Assembly: GCA_045636385.1 (NCBI GenBank)
Contig: JAZTXK010000052.1
Span: 1 to 64,000, forward strand
Length of the DNA: 64,000 bases
Direction: 5' to 3'
From: CAG-390 sp045636385
GTDB lineage: Bacteria; Bacillota; Clostridia; Oscillospirales; CAG-272
A program made the position numbers and the translations under genes. Below are positions 8,067-14,976 of the stretch, in pieces (positions within the stretch are counted from its first letter, which is position 1; each line of letters begins with the position of its first letter). A model generated the notes under the pieces. It was not told the origin of the DNA. It ran no database searches and saw only the letters and a list, made by a program, of their open reading frames with translations.

Positions 8067-8444
8067 GTGATAGTTCTTATCGACACAAAAAGCGGAGAAC
8101 CGATCTACAATCAGATTTATTCCCAGATAAAAAGCCAAATAATCAGCGGGGAGCTCAAAGAAAACGATATGCTCCCATCCATACGGGGTCTTGCCAAGGA
8201 CCTGCGCATCAGCTTTATCACCACCAAGCACGCCTACGAAGAGCTTGAAAAAGAGGGGTTCATATACACTCTACCCGGAAAGGGTTGCTATGTTGCCCCG
8301 AAAAACACCGAAATCTTGCGCGAAGAAAATCTCAAAAGAATCGAAAAACACATTGAAGATATCGCCTCGCTCGCTTCTTCCTGCAATCTGAGCCGCTCCG
8401 ATATCATCGAAATGATAACGTTCATTATGGAGGAAAAAGAATGA
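8067..8444 (+). CDS. GntR family transcriptional regulator, YtrA subfamily
   Basis: A 125-residue DNA-binding repressor: a GntR winged helix (about residues 5-75, with EPIYNQIYSQIKSQI, LPSIRGLAKDLRIS and TTKHAYEELEKEGFIYTLPGKG) and a short helical dimerisation tail, the size typical of YtrA-type regulators with no effector domain. The start is GTG 8067, set by GGAGG at 8056-8060. Such proteins usually repress their own operon with the linked ABC exporter and respond to envelope stress or cell-wall antibiotics. The ABC ATPase gene overlaps it by four bases (ATGA). No clear operator palindrome is visible in the promoter. Confidence 0.88.
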   Translation: MIVLIDTKSGEPIYNQIYSQIKSQIISGELKENDMLPSIRGLAKDLRISFITTKHAYEELEKEGFIYTLPGKGCYVAPKNTEILREENLKRIEKHIEDIASLASSCNLSRSDIIEMITFIMEEKE

Positions 8445-9283
8445 ATGCACTTGAAATAAGAAATCTGACCAAATCATTTAAGGATTTTCGTCTTGATAAC
8501 CTCAACCTCACTCTGCCGAGCGGTTGCATTATGGGACTCATCGGCGAAAACGGCGCGGGCAAGAGCACGACCATCAAGCTGATACTCGATATCATCCATA
8601 AGGACGGCGGAAGCATCAAAATCCTCGGCAAGGACAACGAAAAAGATATCAGGCTGACCAAGGAAGATATCGGCGTAGTTATGGACGAAATCGGTCTTCC
8701 CGAATGCCTTACTGCAACGCAGGTGGGCAATATTATGAAAAACACCTTCAAAAAATGGAATCAGGACGAATACAACCGCCTTTTGTCCAAATTCTCACTG
8801 CCCGTGGGCAAGCAGTTCAAGGATTTTTCCCGCGGTATGAAGATGAAGCTCGGTATCGCGATCGCTATGTCGCACGGAGCGAAGCTGCTCCTGCTTGACG
8901 AAGCAACGAGCGGACTTGATCCCGTCGTCCGCGACGAGGTCGTAGAAATGTTCTATGATTTCACAAGGGATGAAGACCACTCGATCCTCATATCCTCCCA
9001 CATCGTCAGCGACCTTGAAAAGCTTTGCGATTACATCGCGTTTTTGCACAAAGGTCAGCTTCTTCTCTGCGAGGAAAAGGACGTACTGCTTTCAAAATAC
9101 GGAATCGTTCATTGCACGCCCGAAACACTCTCCGCTCTTGCTTCAGGATCAATCAAATATACTAAAGTGACGCCATACGGCATCGAGGCAATCATTCTTC
9201 GCGAGAGTGTTCCCGAGGATATCAAGATCAGCCCGATAACGATCGAGGAGCTCTTTCTGTTTATGGTAAAGGAGGCAAAATAA
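8441..9283 (+). CDS. ABC transporter ATP-binding protein (YtrB-like)
   Basis: A 280-residue ABC ATPase. Walker A is GENGAGKST (about residues 34-42), the signature is the divergent SRGMKMKLG in place of LSGGQ, Walker B is KLLLLDEATSGLDP, and the switch His is in ISSHIVSDLE. The C-terminal 60 residues form an accessory domain common in BcrA/YtrB-type exporters. It pairs with the membrane protein that starts one base after its stop. With the upstream YtrA-type regulator this forms a drug- or envelope-stress export cassette. The substrate cannot be told. Confidence 0.9.
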   Translation: MNALEIRNLTKSFKDFRLDNLNLTLPSGCIMGLIGENGAGKSTTIKLILDIIHKDGGSIKILGKDNEKDIRLTKEDIGVVMDEIGLPECLTATQVGNIMKNTFKKWNQDEYNRLLSKFSLPVGKQFKDFSRGMKMKLGIAIAMSHGAKLLLLDEATSGLDPVVRDEVVEMFYDFTRDEDHSILISSHIVSDLEKLCDYIAFLHKGQLLLCEEKDVLLSKYGIVHCTPETLSALASGSIKYTKVTPYGIEAIILRESVPEDIKISPITIEELFLFMVKEAK

Positions 9284-9910
9284 ATGAAGGGACTTATTAT
9301 CAAAGATCTTTATATGACAGCAAAATATTGCCGAACCAATATTATCATCTCATTAATATTCTTGTTGTTTTCCCTTGTCAACCCTGACAATCTGTTTTTT
9401 GCCTTTTATCCTGCTATGCTTAGTGGAATCATACCCACCAATCTGCTTGCTTACGATGAGCGTAGTCATTGGCTTCAGTATAGCGAAACCCTGCCTTACT
9501 CACGCGCACAAATTGTAAACAGCAAATACATCATAGGACTTATAGCACAGGGTGCAACCCTGATAATTGCCGGAGCTGCTCACGCGGCAGTTATGATTTC
9601 AGCGGACACATTCGAGATAAGCACATTCGGTATTTTTATGCTGCTTCTGATATCCATGTCACTATTTTCGTCATCCATCAACCTTCCTTTTATGTTCAAA
9701 TACGGCGTTGAAAAGGGTCGTCTGGCTTATTATATTATGATCGGAATAGTCTGCGGCGGAACAGCTGTATCTTCGCAATTGCTTATAGTAGATGTTCAGG
9801 AAAGAACCGACCTTTTGGTAGCATTACCCATCGTCTGTCTTATCAGCATTGCAATATTCGCCCTCTCGTGGTATCTTGCAATTGTGTTTTATAAAAAAAG
9901 AGAATTATAA
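9284..9910 (+). CDS. ABC-2 type transporter permease
   Basis: A 208-residue membrane protein with six predicted helices, of the ABC2_membrane_5 type found beside YtrA/YtrB regulators and ATPases. The N-terminus (KGLIIKDLYM) is the usual cytoplasmic coupling start, and a loop with YDERSHWLQYSETLPYSR matches the conserved segment between the second and third helices. It starts directly after the ATPase stop with AAAGGAGG inside that gene. It is the last gene of the operon. Half-size compared with two-domain exporters, so it probably dimerises. Confidence 0.85.
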   Translation: MKGLIIKDLYMTAKYCRTNIIISLIFLLFSLVNPDNLFFAFYPAMLSGIIPTNLLAYDERSHWLQYSETLPYSRAQIVNSKYIIGLIAQGATLIIAGAAHAAVMISADTFEISTFGIFMLLLISMSLFSSSINLPFMFKYGVEKGRLAYYIMIGIVCGGTAVSSQLLIVDVQERTDLLVALPIVCLISIAIFALSWYLAIVFYKKREL

Positions 9911-9916
9911 TATAAG

Positions 9917-9956
9917 AAATGCAGATCCCGAAACCGAAGGATCTGCATTTTCTTTA
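9917..9956. terminator. Bidirectional terminator between the ABC permease and queT
   Basis: Stem AAATGCAGATCC / GGATCTGCATTT with a ten-base loop and T-rich or A-rich tails on both sides; it serves the two convergent genes. Confidence 0.85.
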
Positions 9957-10445
9957 TTTAAATATTCTGCTCGCGTGCTTTTGGAGCGAGAGGTAAAGCG
10001 GGATTCCGAAGCCGAAGACCGAAATGATCTCTCCGATTCCGACAGTCAAAAAGATCAGAGGGAGTGCCTCGGGCGCGCTGTAAACGAGCTTGACCACAAA
10101 GGGGATCACGATCATATTTGCGAGTGCATAGGGCACGGGGGCGATGTAGGGGTGCTTTTTCAGTGCTCTGCATCCGAGCATTCCGATAAGGCTTGCAAGT
10201 GAGCCGAACACGATATCCCAGAGGGCGCATCCCGTGAGCAGGTTTGCCATAAAGCATCCGAGTGCTACGCCCGGTACTGCCGCGGGGGTGAAGATCGCGA
10301 GGATGCAAAGTGCTTCGGAAAGTCTGAGCTGGATCGCTCCGCTGCTCATTCCGACAGCCGCGCAGAGGTAGGTAAGGATAACGTAAATTGCCGCGATTAG
10401 TGCCGCCTCGCAAAGGTGGCGGATGTGTTTTCTGTTTTTTTGCAT
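9954..10445 (-). CDS. queT: QueT family queuosine-precursor ECF transporter S component
   Basis: A 163-residue S component with about six hydrophobic helices. It matches QueT: ALIAAIYVILTYL helix 1, then a GAIQLRLSEALCILAIFTPAAVPG segment typical of preQ1/preQ0 transporters, and an ATG preceded by GGAG. Its ligand is further supported by the preQ1-I-like riboswitch at the start of its mRNA. It should import preQ1 or related deazapurines for queuosine tRNA modification with the shared ECF module. An in-frame ATG 17 codons upstream lies within the riboswitch and is rejected. Confidence 0.9.
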   Translation of the reverse strand: MQKNRKHIRHLCEAALIAAIYVILTYLCAAVGMSSGAIQLRLSEALCILAIFTPAAVPGVALGCFMANLLTGCALWDIVFGSLASLIGMLGCRALKKHPYIAPVPYALANMIVIPFVVKLVYSAPEALPLIFLTVGIGEIISVFGFGIPLYLSLQKHASRIFK

Positions 10446-10455
10446 TTTGCTTTTT

Positions 10456-10497
10456 CTCCGTAGTTTTGTTTTAGGTGAGGATGGTTTCGAACTCACC
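10456..10497 (-). promoter_or_regulatory. preQ1-I riboswitch upstream of queT
   Basis: On the minus strand the leader starts GGTGAG, loop TTCGAAACCATC, CTCACC, then TAAAACAAAACTACGGAG. This is the preQ1-I layout: a short P1 stem, an A-rich L3 tail, and a pseudoknot. The loop UUCG can pair with CGGA, which covers the GGAG Shine-Dalgarno, so ligand binding should block translation. It begins about at the expected transcription start. It resembles the Thermoanaerobacter type more than the Bacillus queC type. Confidence 0.85.
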
Positions 10498-10504
10498 GCG
10501 CAAT

Positions 10505-10533
10505 ATTATAACACAAAGTGCGTTTTTTGTCAA
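10505..10533 (-). promoter_or_regulatory. Consensus promoter of queT
   Basis: Minus strand TTGACA (10533-10528), 17-base spacer, TATAAT (10510-10505). Initiation about seven bases on would start the transcript at the first base of the riboswitch stem. Confidence 0.9.
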
Positions 10534-10551
10534 GTTTTTTCGCAAAAGGTA

Positions 10552-10580
10552 TTGCAAAAAGAGAGAAAAAGGTATATAAT
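10552..10580 (+). promoter_or_regulatory. Promoter of folT-folC
   Basis: TTGCAA (10552-10557), 17-base spacer, TATAAT (10575-10580); divergent from the queT promoter 20 bases away. Confidence 0.8.
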
Positions 10581-10589
10581 AATACCATT

Positions 10590-10688
10590 GTGAACAGAGT
10601 AGGAAAACCTGCGTTAAAATACACACGGACGGGGAGTTGCCGTGTGGGATAGAGTATTCGCTCAGGTCGACCGCATCCCGCTGTTGCC
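10590..10688 (+). promoter_or_regulatory. Tetrahydrofolate (THF) riboswitch
   Basis: The leader of folT carries the THF-riboswitch pattern: closing stem AACAG / CTGTT, the conserved GAGTAGG and TGCGTTAA segments, an ACACGG...CCGTGT arm containing GGGGAGTTG, then CAGGTCGACCGCATCCCGC before the closing strand. Downstream, CCTCCC (about 10709-10714) can pair with the GGGAGG Shine-Dalgarno (about 10740-10745), which is followed by T5, so control may be at translation, termination or both. Ligand identity is supported by the two downstream folate genes. Confidence 0.88.
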
Positions 10689-10753
10689 ACGGGAAATATT
10701 TTTGTTTCCTCCCGCCGCACAGAGTAAACTGTTTGCGAGGGGAGGTTTTTATT

Positions 10754-11296
10754 ATGTCTAAAAAACAAAAAAACGGACTTCGCAACGTAAAAGTCCTTAC
10801 GACCGCCGCAATGCTCGGCGCGCTGAGCGTTGTCATCGGCATCTTTTGCAAGAATTTTCTCAACTTCGGAAACGGACTTTTCCGTGTGACGTTTGAAAAC
10901 TTTCCGATCATTATGTCGGGCATCATTTTCGGCCCCGCGGTCGGTGCAACTGTCGGAATAGTTTCGGATATGGTCAGCTATTTTCTGTCAACGCAGAGCT
11001 TCGCCATCTCACCGATAGTTACCCTCGGCGCGGCACTTATCGGTGCAGTCAGCGGTATCGTTTCCAATTATATTATAAAAAAACGGGGAACCGTGAGAGT
11101 AATTATTTCGGTCCTCGCGGCGCACGTGATAGGTTCGCTGATCGTCAAGACCTTTGGCATTTACGCGTACTACAATATGTCGTACGGTATGCTGCTCCTC
11201 TACCGAATACCGACTTATGCGGTAATCATTGCAATCGAAAGCTTCTTCCTTTGCCTTATCTTCAGGCACAAGGCATTTACGAAATACACGAGGTAA
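10754..11296 (+). CDS. folT: Folate ECF transporter S component
   Basis: A 180-residue membrane protein with about six helices and FolT features: helix 1 with TTAAMLGALSVVIG, then the substrate-site segment RVTFENFPIIMSGIIFGP and a DMVSYF stretch, and an RIPTYAVIIAIESF C-terminal helix. It should import folates with the ECF energising complex. The start at 10754 is chosen because GGGGAGG lies just before it; a longer frame begins inside the riboswitch. It is followed five bases later by folC, so uptake and polyglutamylation are controlled together by the THF riboswitch. Confidence 0.9.
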   Translation: MSKKQKNGLRNVKVLTTAAMLGALSVVIGIFCKNFLNFGNGLFRVTFENFPIIMSGIIFGPAVGATVGIVSDMVSYFLSTQSFAISPIVTLGAALIGAVSGIVSNYIIKKRGTVRVIISVLAAHVIGSLIVKTFGIYAYYNMSYGMLLLYRIPTYAVIIAIESFFLCLIFRHKAFTKYTR

Positions 11297-11300
11297 CAAA

Positions 11301-12563
11301 ATGAATTACACCGAAGCACTTGAATATATCCACTCGATCTGCTGGACCTTCACCAAGCCCGGACTTGAGCGCATCTCCGCGCTTTGCGAAAAGCTCGGCA
11401 ATCCGCAGGACGAACTCAAATTCATCCACGTTGCGGGAACTAACGGCAAGGGCTCTTTCTGCTCGATGCTCGATTCGGTACTCCGCGCGGTGGGCTACAA
11501 GACCGGACTTTTCACCTCGCCCTACATCAAGGTATTTAACGAAAGAATGCAGTTCTGCGGCGAGAACATCTCCGACGAAGACCTTGCAGAGATTACGGAA
11601 TACGTTAAGCCTCTTGCAGACTCGATGGAGGATAAACCGACCGAGTTTGAGCTTATCACCGCGATCGGATTTGAATATTTCAAGAGAAAGAAATGCGACG
11701 TCGTCATTCTCGAAGCGGGAATGGGCGGCAGACTCGATTCGACGAATATCATAAAGTCTTCCCTTCTCTCGGTCATCACGGGAATCTCGCTCGACCACAC
11801 CGCCTTCCTCGGCGACACGGTCGAAAAGATCGCGGCTGAAAAGGCGGGCATCATAAAAGAAAACGGTGCCGTACTCTTCGGCGGCAATTCAAAATCCGTT
11901 GAAGAAGTCATAAAAGCAAAAGCCGCAGAGATGAACGCGGATTACCACTTTGCCGACAAATCGGGGCTTGAAATAGTATCATCCGATCTTTCGGGCAGTA
12001 CGTTCAATTATCTTGGATTTAAGGAAGTAAAGCTCCCCCTGCTCGGTCTGTATCAGCCCTCGAACGCCGCAAACGTTCTCTGCGCCCTTGAAATACTCAA
12101 AGCCAAGGGATTTACCGTTTCCGAAAAAGCCGTCCGTGACGGACTTCTTGCGGCTCGCTGGCCCGCGCGTTTTGAGATCATCTCGCGCGATCCGCTTATC
12201 ATATTCGACGGCGCGCACAATCCCGAGGGCATCGAGACTGCTGTCCAAAGCATCAAGAGATATTTCGGCGACCAAAAGGTCTGCATCCTGACGGGCGTTA
12301 TGAAGGATAAGGATTACAATTACATCTCAGGCAAATTCGCCGAGATCTCCGACCGCGCGTTTACAATAACTCCGCAGAATCCCCGCGCGCTTCCCGCCGA
12401 GGAGTACGCGAAGGTTCTTGAAGGTGTTGGGATCACCGCTACTTCCTATTCTTCCGTCGCGGATGCACTTGAAGACGCAAAGAAATATGCAAAAGAAACA
12501 GACTCCGCTCTTCTCTGCCTCGGCTCGCTCTATATGTATTGCGAGGTCATTGAAACTCTATAA
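11301..12563 (+). CDS. folC: Bifunctional folylpolyglutamate/dihydrofolate synthase
   Basis: A 420-residue Mur-ligase-type ATPase that adds glutamates to folate and perhaps also makes dihydrofolate from dihydropteroate. Visible are the folate-ligase P-loop GTNGKGS near residue 46, FTSPYI and NERMQ, the omega-loop and Mg/lysine region EAGMGGRLDSTN, SLDHTAFLGDT, and the C-terminal FDGAHNPEG motif. The length is normal. The ATG at 11301 has GAGGT before it; an upstream in-frame start would overlap folT and is rejected. Retained folate cannot leave the cell, which explains its pairing with folT. Confidence 0.93.
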   Translation: MNYTEALEYIHSICWTFTKPGLERISALCEKLGNPQDELKFIHVAGTNGKGSFCSMLDSVLRAVGYKTGLFTSPYIKVFNERMQFCGENISDEDLAEITEYVKPLADSMEDKPTEFELITAIGFEYFKRKKCDVVILEAGMGGRLDSTNIIKSSLLSVITGISLDHTAFLGDTVEKIAAEKAGIIKENGAVLFGGNSKSVEEVIKAKAAEMNADYHFADKSGLEIVSSDLSGSTFNYLGFKEVKLPLLGLYQPSNAANVLCALEILKAKGFTVSEKAVRDGLLAARWPARFEIISRDPLIIFDGAHNPEGIETAVQSIKRYFGDQKVCILTGVMKDKDYNYISGKFAEISDRAFTITPQNPRALPAEEYAKVLEGVGITATSYSSVADALEDAKKYAKETDSALLCLGSLYMYCEVIETL

Positions 12564-12566
12564 AAA

Positions 12567-12600
12567 CAAACTCCGTTGCCATTTGGCAACGGAGTTTTTG
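12567..12600. terminator. Terminator after folC
   Basis: Stem AACTCCGTTGCC / GGCAACGGAGTT with an ATTT loop, followed by TTTTTG on the plus strand and an A/T-rich tail on the minus strand; also serves the convergent lipoprotein gene. Confidence 0.9.
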
Positions 12601-12606
12601 TATTGA

Positions 12607-14961
12607 TTATTTGAAGTAAACGCAAGCAAAGAGCCAGCCGTTGAAGGGCATAACTACGATCTCTTCTTCCTTGAAGATATAGTTGGGAGAGGTCTTGTCA
12701 TACCATCCGTCATCAGCGAGATTCTTGAGTATATAGTAAAGATCTTCGTCGAGAGGATATACGTTGTATTTTGTATCAGCAGCGGCTGCATAAGCCTCGA
12801 TGATCTCGTTATAGCGCTCTTTTCTCAGGAACTCACCGTTCTCATCGTAGATGTAAATTCCGAGATTGGTCGTTCCGACTATTGCAGTCAGAGCTTCCTG
12901 ATAGCTCGACTTCGAACCGATACGAACGTAAAGCACGGGGCCGTCTACGCTCTCGAGATGGTAGTAGCCGTCCTTCTCATTGAAGAAGACGGGGATCTCA
13001 GTAGCGGTGGCATCAAAGGGAGTCCAAACCGCAAGATCCATACCTACTATATATCCCTCGGGAGTTTCGATCTTCTCGAATGTCGCATCGGGCTTGTAGG
13101 GAACCCACTCAAGCTCGTGGATAGTGATCTCAACGTCCGCGAACTTTTCAATGGTAAGAGTACATTCATCAACCGCAGCAGAGGTCGACTGAAGACCGAG
13201 AACCAGAGTATTTCCTACCTGAGTTTTAAGCACCTCTACCGTCATAGATCCGTCAGCTTCCATTTTTCCTGTGTTATTGGGATAAACGAAGAAGCTGCCG
13301 CCGTAGTAGCCTACCTCAACCTTATCGGAATCGGTATATACCTTATAAACCGCGCCCTCGGAAGGAGTAAAGAGGAAATATCTCATCTCGCCCTTTGCAA
13401 CGGGTACTCTTACGCTTCCGATAGAAACTCGGTAGATACCGTTCGTTTCATCGGGATAAATATACTCGGCATTAGATGCGTAAGGAACGAGCTTGGCTTC
13501 CGCCGCAGGAGCAGCTGCAGTCAATTTGCTTACGCCGGTAGAAACGTAATAGGAATCAACGCCGGAAAGTTCGAATTCGTATTCGCCCGACTCAAGCTTT
13601 GCAACCGCCTTACCATCCTTATCGGTGGTTACCTTTGCGACCTCGGCACCCGATTTGGTGAATATTACCTCGATGCCGGAAAGAGCACTACCCTTACCGT
13701 CTACAACCTCAACGGTATATTCGATCTTGGGGATCTCTACCTTCGGGATAGTTTCGGTCTTGAGAGTGGTCTTGCATACTGTGCATTCGATATGCTTGGA
13801 GCCTTCTGCGGCAGTGGTCGCCGCTTTATCAATGATCCAATCGCTTTCCGTGTGCGCCTTGGTAGGTACAGTTTCCTGAGCTTTAATAACGGAATTACAT
13901 ACGGAACAGTGCCTTCCTTCGGTAAGTCCCTCTGCGGTGCACGTTGCCTCCTTGGCGGCATCAATGACCTCGGTATGTCCCTTGGCGGGGATCTTATCCT
14001 GAGCCTTTGTTACTGCGTTACAAACCGAGCAATGCTTAGCCTCGGTAAGACCCGACTCGGTGCAGGTAGCCGCTTTGGCGACGTCGGTCACCTCGGAATG
14101 TCCCTTGGCGGGAACCTTCTGCTGTGCTTCAATAACCGCGTTACATACCGAGCAGTGCTTGCCCGCGGTAATTCCCTCCGCGGTACAGGTTGCCGACTTT
14201 GCGGCATCGATAACCTCGGTGTGTCCCTTGGCGGAAATGATTTCAGTATCTACGGTTTCGCCGCATTTTGTGCAAGTGCGATGGCGCAGACCGGTTTCGA
14301 TACAAGTGGGATCCTTGTCAACGATCCACGATCCGGGAGTATGAGGTGTTGCGGGAATAGCTTCAGTTTTGATGGTTGCCTTGCAAACCGAGCATTCAAG
14401 ATGCTTGGAGCCGTCCGTTGTGGCGGTAGCTTCCTTATCAATGATCCACGCGCCGTCGGTATGGCCCTTGGCGGGTATGGATTCGGTCTTAACGGTATTC
14501 TTGCAGACCTCACATTCAACGTGCTTCGAGCCCGCATCGGTGCAGGTTGCATCCTTATCGGTGATCCACGAGCTCTCTCTGTGCGCTACTTTTGCGACAT
14601 TCTGGATCTCCTTCTCACCGCAGGTGCAGGTTCTTTCCTGCGAGCCTTCCTCGCTACAGCTTGCAGCCTTTACGATGCTCCACGCGCCGAAGGAATGAAT
14701 ATGAGGTGCTTCGGTTTCGGGAGCAGCAGTTGTTACCTCTTCTGCAGTCGTTTCGGGCGCAGTTGTAACCTCTTCCGCAGTTGTTTCGGGCGCAGAGGTG
14801 GTTTCATCCGCAGGCTCGGTGGGTGCATCGGTAACCGAAGGAGCGAGAGTTGTTTCGGGTGCGGCGGTAGTCTCTTCTCCCGCTTTATCGCAGGAGGAGA
14901 GAGCCATCGCCAAAGATAGCACAAGAACGATAAATATCGTCAGAAGCTTAAAGTTTTTCAT
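12607..14961 (-). CDS. Modular surface lipoprotein with eight Cys-pair repeats
   Basis: A 784-residue secreted lipoprotein. A signal peptide with lipobox (ALSSC near residue 25) is followed by a Thr/Glu/Pro-rich linker to about residue 88. Then come eight tandem repeats of 36-40 residues with the pattern W-D-K-x-A-T-C...G-x-K-H-x-x-C-x-x-C, two of which have lost the first Cys; a Cna-B/SpaA-like beta domain (IEVIFTKSGAEVAKV, TDKDGKAVAKL); and a C-terminal region with FNEKDGYYHLESVDGPVLYV. That last module recurs in the next gene upstream (FNEKDGYYHVGTVDGPLLLA). The repeats resemble the bacterial CxxC repeats of gut Firmicute surface proteins, whose function is unknown. ATG 14961 follows AGG; a GTG three codons upstream is less likely. 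Confidence 0.75.
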   Translation of the reverse strand: MKNFKLLTIFIVLVLSLAMALSSCDKAGEETTAAPETTLAPSVTDAPTEPADETTSAPETTAEEVTTAPETTAEEVTTAAPETEAPHIHSFGAWSIVKAASCSEEGSQERTCTCGEKEIQNVAKVAHRESSWITDKDATCTDAGSKHVECEVCKNTVKTESIPAKGHTDGAWIIDKEATATTDGSKHLECSVCKATIKTEAIPATPHTPGSWIVDKDPTCIETGLRHRTCTKCGETVDTEIISAKGHTEVIDAAKSATCTAEGITAGKHCSVCNAVIEAQQKVPAKGHSEVTDVAKAATCTESGLTEAKHCSVCNAVTKAQDKIPAKGHTEVIDAAKEATCTAEGLTEGRHCSVCNSVIKAQETVPTKAHTESDWIIDKAATTAAEGSKHIECTVCKTTLKTETIPKVEIPKIEYTVEVVDGKGSALSGIEVIFTKSGAEVAKVTTDKDGKAVAKLESGEYEFELSGVDSYYVSTGVSKLTAAAPAAEAKLVPYASNAEYIYPDETNGIYRVSIGSVRVPVAKGEMRYFLFTPSEGAVYKVYTDSDKVEVGYYGGSFFVYPNNTGKMEADGSMTVEVLKTQVGNTLVLGLQSTSAAVDECTLTIEKFADVEITIHELEWVPYKPDATFEKIETPEGYIVGMDLAVWTPFDATATEIPVFFNEKDGYYHLESVDGPVLYVRIGSKSSYQEALTAIVGTTNLGIYIYDENGEFLRKERYNEIIEAYAAAADTKYNVYPLDEDLYYILKNLADDGWYDKTSPNYIFKEEEIVVMPFNGWLFACVYFK

Positions 14962-14976
14962 AATTTTCACCTGAAT

